NCBI GenBank assembly: GCA_916613615.1
Contig: OU744732.1
Location: forward strand, 27,848,673 to 27,912,672
Length of the DNA stretch: 64,000 nucleotides
Reading direction: 5' to 3'
DNA from: Steromphala cineraria
Lineage: Eukaryota > Mollusca > Gastropoda > Trochida > Trochidae
The notes beneath the pieces were generated by a model. It was not told the origin of the DNA, did no database searches, and worked only from the letters and a program-made list of their open reading frames with translations. Positions 48,839 through 60,000 of the stretch are shown piece by piece. Both the position numbers and the translations under genes were made by a program. Numbering within the stretch: the first letter of the stretch is position 1; each line of letters starts with the position of its first letter.

Positions 48839-49202
48839 TTAAAGGGGCAGTAGCACGTTTTTTGATAAATTTATATTTTAAATATTTCACTTATAATTGT
48901 AAGTAAATGCTAAATGTATCATATTGACAGTGTCAACAATCTCATTACACAAGCCAATCAGCCATAGTCAGAGGACAAAGAATGAGGCTTAACATAAAAT
49001 CCATTGGCGGCAATTTTTGTGTGAACACCTTTAATTCATTTTTGTAAGAGAAATGAATCGCATGGCTGAACTTTACGTTATATATTTGAATTATTACTGC
49101 TTCATTTAGTTGGAATACATTGTCTTTCAATTGGAACCATTTATTTTCATTTTCCTGACATCACCTTATATTCCCCCTAAAAACGTGCTACTGCCCCTTT
49201 AA
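48839..49202 (+). mobile_element. MITE copy 5 (GGGGCAGTAGCACG family)
   Basis: Complete copy: TTAAAGGGGCAGTAGCACG to CGTGCTACTGCCCCTTTAA, 364 bp, TTAA both sides. Confidence 0.92.
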
Positions 49203-49676
49203 GACAAGACAGCAATGTTTTGAACCTGAGCCATCTGATGTCCTGTGACTTTCATTTTCGACCCCTTTTTCAATACAGAAACTGCGTCCCTCGCAGTATT
49301 TTATTCCAATATGTAAGTAAGAAAGTGTTATATTTATTTCATAGAATACATAACTTGCGGTGACGTATTTAGTATAAACGGTAAACTATACAAAGGTTCC
49401 TTGTTTATTTTAAGTGGTACAAGAGTGTTACAACTTTTTCGTAAGATTCATTATTAAAAAAACGTCATACAACAAAGTTTCAAAGTTTTTGTCCAAAGAC
49501 CACACTTGCCGTAGGATTATGCATAAATTCAGGACAACAAATAAGTGTATGTCAACAAGTGTATGTCTTTACGCAGTTATAAATGGGTGAGTGTTAATTG
49601 ATAATAAATTTGGTGAAAACTAGTCAGCATTCATCTTGAGTGAAGGAGACTGTTATCTGGTACATTCAAAGTTGAT

Positions 49677-49677
<1 letters not shown>
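49203..49677. other. no gene seen
   Basis: AT-rich, no recognisable feature. Confidence 0.4.
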
Positions 49678-49727
<50 letters not shown>

Positions 49728-49736
49728 TGATAATTG

Positions 49737-49823
<87 letters not shown>
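49678..49823 (+). repeat. (AAT)n microsatellite
   Basis: About 145 bp of AAT/TAA repeat interrupted once by TTGATAATTGATAATT near 49728. Confidence 0.98.
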
Positions 49824-49826
<3 letters not shown>

Positions 49827-49920
49827 GGACGTAACGTAAATTGTTTATTTTTTAATCAAGATAAACATGTGGAGAAAATATTAATACTTAGTTGATAAAA
49901 AAGTGTGATAAACTATTAAA

Positions 49921-50801
49921 ACTAGATTAGCGTTTGCGGGATACCGCAAAAGCAGAGCAGCCCCGGAACTTTGGGTTTCGCCTTACCCTGTTCCGCCTTT
50001 TACAGGCCTCACCAAATTGGGAATTTTCTCGTGACCTTGACCTTTGACACTCAAGGTCACACAATCAATGAACACATTTCATTGAGTATAACATCATTGT
50101 AATGAAATAAAGTGTTAAAAATTAAATTAATCCATTTTCTCCATATATGTTGACCTTGCTGTGACCTTGACCTTCGACATTTCGTACCCAAAACTTTTTG
50201 AAAATTTTGTACTTCTCAAGAGATAATATATACAAAATCTAAACTCCATAGCACAAAAACTTTTCAAGTGATTGTGTTTACAAGGAATTGCAATAACTCA
50301 TATCTCATGACCTTGACCTTTGACCTTCAAGGTCACACAATAATTGAACACTTTTTATGGAGTATAACAATCATGTATTGATTAAAAGTGATCATAGTTA
50401 AAATTAAGCATTTTCGCTAAACCATGCTTAAGTCATGACCTTGCTGTGACCTTGACCTTTGACGGATTGTAGCCGAAACCTTTTCAAAATGTTTTACTTT
50501 TCCAAGGATGATATATATCAAGTTAGAGCTTCATAGCACAAAAACTTTTCAAGTTATCGCGTTTACAAGGAATTCTTAGAGTGAATACATAGCTCGTGAC
50601 CTTGACCTTTGACCTTGAAAGTGAATGTGTCAAAATCGTTCCCCCGAGGTATGAGTAGTAAGGTATGAATAAGAGTTCTGGAAAGCTTAGGGGAAAAAAA
50701 GTTATAGCTAGTAGTACGAGTGCGGCGGCGGCGGCGGCGGCGGCGGCGATGGAAACTTCACAAAAACTGATAGCAGCCCCGTCCTTAGACGGGGCTGCTA
50801 A
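49921..50801 (+). mobile_element. hairpin-ended TGACCTTGACC element, copy 2 (apparently complete)
   Basis: Starts near ACTAGATTAGCGTTTGCGGG with a 10-bp hairpin (49930-49953, loop GATA, one mismatch). It ends with a perfect 13-bp hairpin at 50771-50800 (TAGCAGCCCCGTC, loop CTTA) followed by CTAA|T. AGCAGCCCCG also occurs at 49956-49965 near the left end. The interior shares the CAAGGTCA / TGACCTTGACC clusters and AAAACTTTTCAAGT words with 24030-25166. There is no long frame other than one created by a GGC microsatellite. Subterminal hairpins and CTRR|T ends are Helitron-like; the family is unproven. Confidence 0.75.
50723..50749 (+). repeat. (GGC)n microsatellite inside the element
   Basis: About nine GGC units. 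They create an Ala run in a minus-strand frame at 50523-50807, which I do not regard as a gene. Confidence 0.95.
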
Positions 50802-52047
50802 TAACATCTAATATTCATCTAAACCGAGCCTAATTGATCTAGAAATAAAAAAAACCCAATTACTTAAAAATCAAATGTCACAATTTTAGGTAAGGAGGTA
50901 TATAAATCACATTTTTTAGACGTGATTCTTTGGCCTGAATACGTCTATCGGATATTTTGTAGGGCTTCAGAAGACATAATGACATATAACTGCAGTATGC
51001 CTTAATCGTATTTCTGTGAGTGTAATTTATCTAAATAATTTTGTTACAACACTGCGGATCCTCGCGTTCGACCACTTGGTAAATATTCGTGAGTGAGTTA
51101 AACATGTTTCAAACAATATTTCATTTATTTAAAACGTGGATGTTAAGAGAGCAGATAAATCAAGGAGAAAGTTGATCGGCAGGATGAGGTAAGATGTAAA
51201 GAAAGGCAGAGTGAAAGACAGCAGCTTTAAAATGTACTCAAATTTAGTCTGGCTTCTACTCGTCAGCTTCGGTGACCAAAAGGGCATATAACGTACCTAC
51301 CTCTCTCTGTCCTACGATAGTGCATATGTTGTTGATTATGAATACGGAAGATGAAACCAACTTTGCAGGAAAACATTGACATGAGTAAATCAAACCAAAT
51401 CAAGGTGTGTAAATCTTCTTGTTCAGTAAGCGTTCGCAGCCAATCGCGAATCCCCGTTGCACTATTGATCTGAAGACACCTAGCGAGGCGTGTGTTGTAT
51501 GTGCCATACTCAAGCTTGTTACTCTAATGGTTGGTACGATCGATTTGAGACTTTTGTGCTGTGAATAAAACTGTCTCCAACTTTAACGCCTTACAGATAT
51601 CTACACAACATTGTCAGATTCAGGTGAAACGTGAAGACGAAGATGGAATGACGAAGGCTACCGAAATGTGTTATTGTATTAGAATATATTGTATCTTCCG
51701 GAATTCAATAGTAATTCAAACATTTGAACCATAGGAACAATTACAACAACAGGGGAACAACATTGCAAAAAAATGGTGACAAAAAAAATAGGCTGCGCTT
51801 TTGACGGATGATACGAAGACATAAGATATATCATGTACCAAAAATGTCTAATAATCGCTGACATCATTTTATGTGGTGATCTTATTGGACCTAGTTCAGA
51901 ATGTCCTGTACATTCATGTTAATTATAACATTTAGTACACAATATTTCTGTTGTGCGTCTTCAGTCCTTTTGGAACGAATCTTCCATTCATAAGATTGAG
52001 CTACAATTACAAAGACGTTTTGCAACAAGTGACAAACCATATCCATT
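50802..52047. other. upstream region of the second cyclase
   Basis: Presumed 5' flank and 5' UTR. I see no clear TATA box or other core promoter element, and possible upstream non-coding exons cannot be excluded. Confidence 0.35.
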
Positions 52048-52387
52048 ATGAGCGGGTTCTTCGATGCAGTTGGATCCTACCAACCCCGGAATGATCATGT
52101 ACCGGTAGCCCATAAATGGTACCATTTTGGGAATCTGGACACTTACAAAGGTCGACGTAACAATGCTGCGCTTATCCTGGCAGTTGCTTTAATGCCCGTG
52201 TTTGTGACTGTCATCCAGAACTTTGCAAACGTCTACAGCAATTATGTGTTTGTGACGAGCATTGAGGAGCTGAGATCGAAGATTCTCTTTAGCATTGAGA
52301 CAGGTAACATCGTACATAGAACCCAGATAGAACGAGGAACTACAGCTCTCTATATCAGCAGCGGGGGGACCCAGGACATATACCAAG
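52048..52387 (+). CDS. first coding exon of a NIT-domain receptor guanylate cyclase (partial)
   Basis: ATG at 52048 opens 113 codons. Residues 1-39 are hydrophilic (cytosolic), with a basic stop YKGRRNN before a membrane helix at about 40-60 (AALILAVALMPVFVTVIQNF). Then a helix (SIEELRSKILFSIETGNIVH) leads into HRTQIERGTTALYISSGG, residues 90-107. The H-x-x-Q-x-E-R-G-x-(T/S)-A-L signature starts the NIT (nitrate/nitrite-sensing) domain. In animals such domains are known in guanylate cyclases with NIT-TM-cyclase layout. I place the exon end at 52387 because AAG|GCAAGT is an excellent GC-AG donor; a GT donor four bases on is the alternative. If unspliced the frame would run to 52503, but its residues after 113 do not look like NIT sequence. 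Cyclase identity is inferred from the NIT signature and the neighbouring cyclase. Confidence 0.82.
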
Positions 52388-52718
52388 GCAAGTACTACTT
52401 TGAAGAACATTTATCTTTATACACATCTTACAAAACCATGTTTATCTCATCGAGAGGGATAGGAAGTTTAAATTGTCACGAGTCGCGCAGACTTAAGTGG
52501 TAATTTACACCGTCTCTGGTTTGTGAGATGAGATAAATGTTTAATTTGTCAAAAATACACACTTTCTATATTTTTTATGTTAACGTAGTTTATTTTTACC
52601 GAAATCGAAGTGAATTTATGTTGAATCGACTTGAGAGTGATCCCGTCATTACGCGTGTCTTTACGCCAGAGCATTGTTTCATGTTGTTAAATCATTGTGA
52701 TGTGAGTCTCTACGTAGT

Positions 52719-52945
52719 GACTGAAAACACGTTCCAATGTCATTTTCACAATTGACTAATAACACGTTCCAATGTCATTTTCACAATTGACTGAAAACAC
52801 GTTCCAATGTCATTTTCACAATTGACTAATAACACGTTCCAATGTTATTTTCACAATTGACTGATAACACGTTCCTATGTTATTTTCACAAGTGACTGAT
52901 AACATGTTCCAATAATATTTTCACTAATGGCTGATAACACCGTTT
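52719..52945 (+). repeat. 35-bp minisatellite, about six units
   Basis: GACTGAAAACACGTTCCAAT then GTCATTTTCACAATT, alternating GACTGAAAAC and GACTAATAAC, at 52719, 52754, 52789 and onward, increasingly diverged to the right. It lies in the presumed intron 1 of the second cyclase. Confidence 0.92.
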
Positions 52946-53321
52946 ATTTTCATTGATAGATCAAGGGAATTCACCGACCATCATATATACAAGATTTATT
53001 GATATCCAATAATTTGTTTTATTCACGGAATTGTGTAGAAATAGTATAGATCCTAATACTGTTGTTAATCTGTTAATCTCATTGTTAACATATCTAAAAA
53101 ATCACTCGCCACAGAGAAAACATGAAGTCATGAAATGCTCGAGTCGACATTGCAGACTTCAAGAGAGAAACATTACTGGATGTAATAAAAATAGAGCAAT
53201 TGGCTTTGTAGCTCATCAGGCTTCATGTCAATTTTCTTTAGGGTGTGACAAGTGTGATTCTTCCTTAGCAGGGGCCCCAGGGTCCCCAAATGTCCAAGAG
53301 TTTGTATACACGGTTTCAGCT
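52946..53321. other. no exon recognised
   Basis: A 98-codon plus-strand frame at 53031-53327 shows no NIT or cyclase similarity; its C-terminal part belongs to the repeat that follows. Confidence 0.4.
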
Positions 53322-53972
53322 TTCTAGGCCTTATGCTTCTGGAAAAAAAATATGTGATTCCTGAGGCCCTTATCAGGGTTCATTAGGCCACAAAAGCTGT
53401 AAATTATAATAATCCCTAGTAAAGAATTTACAGACAAAGTGTCAGTTCTAGGCCTTATGCTTCTGAAGAACAAGTCCAATATAGGTTTTAAGGGTGTGGC
53501 CCCCGAGTTCCTTATTAAGGGTCAAAGGACCATTAAAGCCATAGATTATCATCCTCACTAGGCAAGGAGTCTCTACGAAAACTTTCAGCTTTCTAGGCCT
53601 TATGTTTCTGGAGAAGATGACGCAAATGGGTTGTAAGGGTGTTAGGGGGCCTATTAGGGGGCCACAGGGCCACAAGGCCACCAAAGCTATGAATAATAAT
53701 CCTCACTAAGCAAGGAGTCTGTACCCCAAGTTTAAGCTTTCTAAGCCTTATGGTTCTGGAGAAGGAGATGAAAATAGGTTCCAAGGGTGTGGCCCCTGTG
53801 GCCCTTAATATGGGCCACAGGACCACCTAAGCTATAAATCGTACTCCTTACTAGTAAGGAAATCACAACACAAAGTTTCCGCTTTCTAGGACTTATGCTT
53901 CTGGAGAAGAAGTCGAAAATGCAAAACATTTACAGACGGACGGATGGATGGATGGATGGAGGGACGGACAAC
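53322..53972 (+). repeat. tandem TTTCTAGGCCTTATGCTTCTGG repeat, five units, with GGAC/GGAT tail
   Basis: TCTAGGCCTTATGCTTCTGG recurs at about 53326, 53449, 53592, 53736 and 53884 (123-148 bp steps). Each unit has GGTGTGGCCCC, GGGCCACAGGACCAC and AATAATCCTCACTA words. The array ends in an ACAGACGGACGGATGGATGG microsatellite. Minus-strand frames across it are repeat products. Confidence 0.88.
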
Positions 53973-54045
53973 GCTGGTTAAAATGGATGTTTTTTGGCGA
54001 CGTAATCATGGTAGAGTCCTCGGTGACAACAACTACCCTTTTCAG

Positions 54046-54165
54046 ACGAGAAGTGTTTTCATTCACTGATATTTTTAGATGTTTTGGTACATACCTGCCT
54101 CTGTGGCAACCTGCCGGAAACCAAACTGGCCAAAAAGTTTGAACACACCAACCAGCTTCATGCTG
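54046..54165 (+). CDS. low-confidence candidate second exon of the NIT cyclase
   Basis: A strong acceptor (CTACCCTTTTCAG, ending 54045) opens onto REVFSFTDIFRCFGTYLPLW in one frame and, after the equivalent of a frameshift, KKFEHTNQLHA in another. The VF...IF...L..W spacing is reminiscent of NIT-domain helices that follow the ERG motif. The frame REVFSF needs a phase-2 donor, which the alternative GT donor at 52392 would give. The frame needed after the GC donor reads DEKCFHSLIFLDV instead. No single frame gives a convincing NIT domain, so this may be a pseudo-exon or chance. Confidence 0.2.
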
Positions 54166-54712
54166 TATGAGTTTAAGATTTCAAGTATACAAACATCCTT
54201 TATAAGAAATATAGGAAATAGTGATTAGTTTCCGTATTTGGGAATATATATCGATATAGAACTTGCTGATTTATTATTGACAGTGTACAATATCAAAGGC
54301 ATGGCCTTTTGAAAATGTTTGTTGTGATAACATTCATGCTAACAAGCTGATGAAAATTCTTGTTAAGACAATGTTTCTTTGTTGCTAGGAGACATCTACG
54401 ACAAGGAAGTGTTGACAGTGTCTCCCTGTTCTATGTTTTCATGTGCCATATGTTTAAAATAATATTTGAATGTTAGTGAACAATAAAATTTGTATTGTTA
54501 TTGAATTGGTGCTAGGCAATAAAGTGTGAAGTAGTACTATTATCGAATTGAATTATTAATGCTTTTGTGCTTTGCTTTAATTGTAACCTATACTCTTAAA
54601 ATTCTTCAACAATGCGCGCAAACCAGTGATTAGATAGTTCAACGTATTTATGTACATCTTATGATATTTAATGGGGTTTCCCTTTCAAATGTGTTGCTAT
54701 CTATAGTTTAAT
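54166..54712. other. presumed intron, nothing recognised
   Basis: AT-rich; no further NIT or cyclase exon was found up to the end of the window. Confidence 0.35.
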
Positions 54713-55076
54713 TTAAAGGGGCAGTAGCACGTTTTTTGATAATTTTATATCTCAAAATTTTCACTGATAGTTGTTAGTTAATGCTAAATGTATTATTTTG
54801 ACAGTGTCAAAAATCTCATTACACAAGCAAATCATCCATTGTCAAGAGGACAAAGTATGAAGATTCACATAAAATCCATTGGCGGCCATTTTGTGTGAAC
54901 ACCTTTAATTCATTTTGTGTAAGAAAAGGGAGTCTCATGGCTAAACATTACGTTTTATATTTGAATTATTACTGCCCCACTTAGTTAAAATACATTGTCT
55001 TTCAATTGGAACCATTTATTCTAATTTTTCTGACATCACCTTATATTCCCCTTTAAAACGTGGTACTGCCCTTTAA
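54713..55076 (+). mobile_element. MITE copy 6 (GGGGCAGTAGCACG family)
   Basis: TTAAAGGGGCAGTAGCACG to CGTGGTACTGCCCTTTAA, 364 bp, TTAA at both ends. Confidence 0.9.
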
Positions 55077-55304
55077 GACAAAAACGATGACTATTTTGAT
55101 AACAAAAATATCAAGGGCGTAAATGTCACTATTAATGGCTTTGCAAAGTTATGGCTAAGGTTGGAGCTTTCTTTCCTACACTACAGTCAATGTCACATGG
55201 TCAGAAATTATATGTATTGTTTACTTATAGAAATGGGAACTTTTGATTGAAATTGAAGAAAATTTGAAACCCCTCCTTCTTCCTTGTACCACAAGTCAAA
55301 AATG

Positions 55305-56060
55305 CATTACATACATTGCAGTACATTACATACATTATATACATACCATTATATACATACCATTACATACACTACATACATACCATTACATACATATGTT
55401 ATATGTACATACCATTACATACATACATTATATACACTACATACATACCATTACATACATACATTATATACATACCATTACATACATATATTATATACAC
55501 TACATACATACCATTACATACATTCATTATATACATACCATTACATACATACATTATATTCACTACATACATACCATTACATACATACATTATATACATA
55601 ACATTACATACATACATTACATACATAACATTATATACATACCATTACATACATACCATTACATACATACCAGTATATACATACCATTACATACATACCA
55701 TAACATTCATACCATTACATACATTTACATGCATACCATTACATACATACCATTACATACACTACATACATACCATTACATACATACATTACATACATAC
55801 CATTGTATACATACCATTACATACATACCATTACATACATTCATTATATACATATCATTACATACATACATTATATTGATACCATTACATACATACCATT
55901 TTATACATACCATTACATACATACATACATTATATACATACCATTACATACATACATACATTATATACATACCATAACATACATTATATACATACCATAA
56001 CATACATTACATACATTACATACATACCATTATATACATACCATTAAATACATTTCATAC
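55305..56060 (+). repeat. TACATACCATTACATACATA tandem repeat
   Basis: About 750 bp of (TACATACCATTA)/(TACATACATTATA) units. All three plus-strand frames and one minus-strand frame remain open over long stretches (up to 244 codons, Tyr/Ile/His/Thr only), which is a composition artefact. Confidence 0.98.
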
Positions 56061-56761
56061 TTACCATAAAACACTTCTCCACTAAAGTATTGAAATAAAA
56101 CACGAGGTTGTTTAATATATATCTTCGTACATAGGCCTATTTTGCAAAGAAATGTATTGTATGATAGGAATTGCTCGATCAGGTAAAAGTTTATGTATTA
56201 CTTAATTGTAACTCCAATGCGGACTTATGATTAAAGCGTCAATTCACCATTCATGCTACTTCATAATTGACTCTGTTCATAGTTTATGTGAGTGTGTTTA
56301 AAACTTCACATGAATAAATGAATCGACAAAAAAATCTTTTCTTAATTTATAATATTTAGATAAAAGTATATAAGATGACAACTCATTAAGAGATGAATGT
56401 TTACTTCAGAAGATAATTACCAAATAGATATTTAATTAAAATTTAATTAATAATGCCATCAAACTTAATGCTTCATAATTGAGTTTGAATATTGAACAAA
56501 ATTACCCTTTGAAAGTAAACTAATTAAAGGATTTAGCTTTTTAATCGATACTTTGAATATATGTTAAAACATGAATCTAATATTACTTAATAGCTTCTAT
56601 TGATTATCAAGTATATCATTAAGTTACATCATAAATTCTCTTACATAACTAATGTCGTTTTGATGGGATATGTGAACATTTGATTTGTTGGCCAGTTATT
56701 AAGAAAATGTCGTTAAAGGTGAAAATCAAACCTTGCAAACTTGACTTTATCAAATCCGCGC
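56061..56761. other. no gene seen
   Basis: AT-rich, no recognisable feature. Confidence 0.4.
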
Positions 56762-57125
56762 TTAAAGGGACAGTAGCACGTTTTTTGATAATTTTATATT
56801 TTAAATCTTTCACTGATACTTGTAAGTTAATGTTAAATGTATTATTTTGATAGTGTCAAAAATCTCATTACAAAAGCCAATCATCCATAGTCAGAGGACA
56901 AAGCATGAAGATTCACATAAAATCCATTGGCGGCCATTTTGTGTGAACACCTTTAATTCATTTTGTGTAAGAAAAAGGAATCGTATGGCTTAACTTTACC
57001 ATATATATTTAAATTATTAGTGCTGCATTTAGTTTAAATACATTGTGTTTCAATTGGAACAATTAATTTTTATTTTCCTGACATCACCTAATATTTCCCC
57101 TAAAAACGTGCTACTGCCCCTTTAA
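56762..57125 (+). mobile_element. MITE copy 7 (GGGGCAGTAGCACG family)
   Basis: TTAAAGGGACAGTAGCACG to CGTGCTACTGCCCCTTTAA, 364 bp, TTAA at both ends. Confidence 0.92.
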
Positions 57126-58398
57126 TAGAAATAATTATATCTATAATTATACTATAATTTCAACATACCTTCGGTAAATATGCCTGATCGTTTCGGGTGA
57201 TTGATACATTTTTTAACCTGCTACCTTACAATAATATAAACTGACCAGCAAAAGAAACCTAACACCTCATTTAGTTTCGATTTAACAACGATTTGAAATA
57301 TATATGACGCATTTGATTATGGAATCATCAACATTAATCATATCTACAATATTTCATATTAATTGATCGTTGATTGATTCATATTTTGTTAAGATATCTT
57401 TGTTAAAAGAAGACCGGGGTAAAAAATGAAATTTACACCAACATGACCCCTACTATGTTAAAAAGGGTGTAAATGAGTGGAAAACAAGGTTTGTTTTGTA
57501 ATTTTTTGGTAAAATATAGCTTATATATCGATGGACATTTGTTGTTTATTAAAATTAATTTTCCACAAAAAAAAATAAAAAATTTCAATTTTCCCCCCAA
57601 AATATCAAGCACGTCTAGATGTATTCTTTGATTGATAACTAAAGGCCTGCACTGTTCTGTTTTAGCGTACGACGTCTAAAACTTAAAATATTTGAAATTG
57701 AAGATTATGTATATGATGAAAGCAACTAAAGTGTTAGGTTTCTTTTGCCTGTCAGTTTATAAGGAGAATTTCGTTTTCCTTCTGTTTATACTTATAGATT
57801 ATACGTTGAATGAAAATAGTATTAAATTGATGGACGTTTATTCTCTGTCTATACCGAACAGTGTCCATTTCAGTCTGATTAAAATCGACTGTGCTTCGAG
57901 CAAAGAAAGTGTAAATATATCATCTCTAGTGGGGTTCGAACCTCACCCAGCCCGTCTTTCCTCTCATTCACGTTGCGGGGACAAAAGTCCTAATACATAT
58001 TTTTACTTTTTTCCTCTCGAAACACGGTCGATTTTAATCATACAGTGCATGTTCATTTCAAATATGAGATCCTATAAATATTGACAATAAATATGCTTTG
58101 CATCGCAATACAACTAGAACAAGCTAAATGAACGGATAGCTTATAAAGTTCTCTACAATAGGTATCGATAAATGTGATTTTGATGTGTAAAGATCGAATC
58201 TGTAGATAGCAGTTAGTTATCCTCGAAAATTCCTCGATAATTCCAAATTATGAAATTTATGAATTCGATGAAATTAAAGAAGCAAAAGGGAGATTTTCAC
58301 TATCCTATCTCGTCTAGTTCAGGAGATGTTTGAACGGCATTTTTTGAAAGGCTAATTTGTCAAAAGCGTTAACAGATATAGCTTAGAATTTAGAAACT
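57126..58398. other. no gene seen
   Basis: A 130-codon plus-strand frame at 57692-58084 has no recognisable domain. It includes a B-box-like GGGGTTCGAACCTCACCC at 57932, but no A box was identified. Confidence 0.35.
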
Positions 58399-58719
58399 AA
58401 ACTTCAGTTAACAACTATTTGAATATTTTAAAGGACATTTACCATGTTGAAAAATTTATTTTCAAAAGAAATGATGAAATGTATAAATTTAACAACAAAT
58501 GGAAAACTCTAGTGAACAAATTTGATAAATTACATCCTCCATAGCTCCATGCTCATGATTTTTATACTACAGTTATATTATGTTATACCATTTTGTATAT
58601 CTTACTTTATTGTATTGTAACTTAACATTATATCATGACGATGCATCATATTTGTCTGTACGATCTTACCATTGGGAACAAATAAAAAAAAAAAAAAAAA
58701 AAAAAAAAAAACTTCAGTT
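58399..58719 (+). mobile_element. 5'-truncated L1-type LINE tail with poly-A and target-site duplication
   Basis: About 300 bp. The plus frame encodes KDIYHVEKFIFKRNDEMYKF then NNKWKTLVNKFDKLHPP and a stop at 58542, the last residues of an L1/Tx1-like ORF2. A short 3' UTR follows, ending GGGAACAAAT and a run of about 28 A. The element is bracketed by AAACTTCAGTT at 58399-58409 and 58709-58719, an 11-bp target-site duplication as left by target-primed reverse transcription. Confidence 0.85.
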
Positions 58720-59195
58720 GGCCCTTGAAGACATGAAATAACCGGAACTATCACTCGTAGCCTAACCTATCATATACTTTATACGGTATCGTTTTTCTTG
58801 CCTCTGGCTGTAAGACACTAAGACAGATATTATCAACGAATTTGTAATGATAAATAATACTTATGAGTTGTACATACAGCAGTATACATTGTGTGTATAG
58901 TATATGTGTCAATGTTTTATTTATCAACATTTATTCTCTTATGCATGTACAACATGTATGTAAAGATAGTTTGTGTTTAACCATTATCATTAAGTGAATT
59001 TCTGCGAACCACGTCTATACCAAACACAATAATAATGGAATTGTAAATTGGTTTTCTTTGTGGAGAGCATGGGCTACAGATGAACACCATGTGGCACTTA
59101 CCGATATAGCAAGTGGTTAGCCCCTTTACTATTTATGCATAGCAAATATTGAGAACTACATAGAAATCACATTTGTTCGCAAGCCTGGTAATGTT
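58720..59195. other. no gene seen
   Basis: AT-rich, no recognisable feature. Confidence 0.4.
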
Positions 59196-60000
59196 ATTAA
59201 GGATTCAGCCATCAGGCTGAATCCTTATTGTTATTGGCGTGTTAATTATTTTTTTATATATTATTATTATTATTCCACGAATTTTGTGAACAACTTTCAG
59301 CCCAAACGGCTGATGCTATCAAAGCCAAATTTCACTGGCTGGTAGACCTTAAAGCTTGTTGAGGAATGGCGACAATAAGCTTTTGGGCCAAATCGACTCG
59401 TCCATTAAAGGTGCAGTTCGAATCGAAAATCGAAAATTTAACGTTTTTTTTTTCTTTCAAAATGCACTTAGAGACTTGAATTTTTTTAAAAGATGCGCAA
59501 TCAAAAATGCTGCAAGAAACGAAATCATGACAAATTCGTAGGTCACGTGGTTTGGCCGCCATCTTGCTTTTAGTGCATTTTTGACCATTTCTGACCCCAC
59601 CCGCCTTTGAAAATCTTCTTCTCTGACGATACTTGCACTAGAGAGCTGAAATTCATATTCAATGTAGCTGAAGCATTGTAGTTCTGAATTTGACTTCTAC
59701 AAAGTCCTAACGTCAATACTTTTCTTGCTGTGATTTTTCAAATTTGACCAAAATCTAAAAATCGCAAAATTTAAAGGGCTGAATTTTATGATTTTTGCAT
59801 GAGAGTTAGATATTGGCAAGGTCTTTAGGATAAAAGAATAAAATCGCTCGCGAAGAGTCATTTCCGGTCAGGAGCAGAGGTCAAACTTTGCATTTTGGAA
59901 ATGTGGTGTTTTGGTGGATATGTTTAAACTATGGTAGTGAATCAACGACGTACGATAACGCAATGTTCTATATATCATATGAAATCCAAAAGTCTATAGA
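59196..60000 (+). repeat. possible hairpin-capped dispersed element
   Basis: Starts with a 15-bp hairpin (59196-59210 and 59215-59229: AAGGATTCAGCC, loop ATCA, GGCTGAATCCTT), followed by a TTATTATTATTATT tract and moderately GC-rich non-coding sequence with CCAAATTTCACTGGCTGG and CCCACCCGCCTTTGAAAATC words. A single copy is in this window and its right end is not defined. Opposing short frames at 59332-59562 are not credible genes. Confidence 0.35.

Noticed and set aside
50523..50807. Minus-strand 94-codon frame with an Ala run
   Set aside because: Created by the GGC microsatellite in the TGACCTT element.
52388..52503. Continuation of the NIT exon to the stop at 52503
   Set aside because: Residues after position 113 do not look like NIT helices and a strong GC-AG donor lies at 52388, although read-through cannot be excluded.
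53448..53929. Three overlapping minus-strand frames with similar sequence (RPRKLK motif)
   Set aside because: They resemble each other only because each covers one unit of the 53.3-kb tandem repeat; no start, splice or family support.
55243..56000. Open frames of up to 244 codons rich in Tyr, Ile, His and Thr
   Set aside because: They are produced by the TACATACC tandem repeat, which is open in all three forward frames and one reverse frame.
57925..57960. Possible tRNA (GGGGTTCGAACCTCACCC)
   Set aside because: Only a B-box-like word; no A box, no closing stems.
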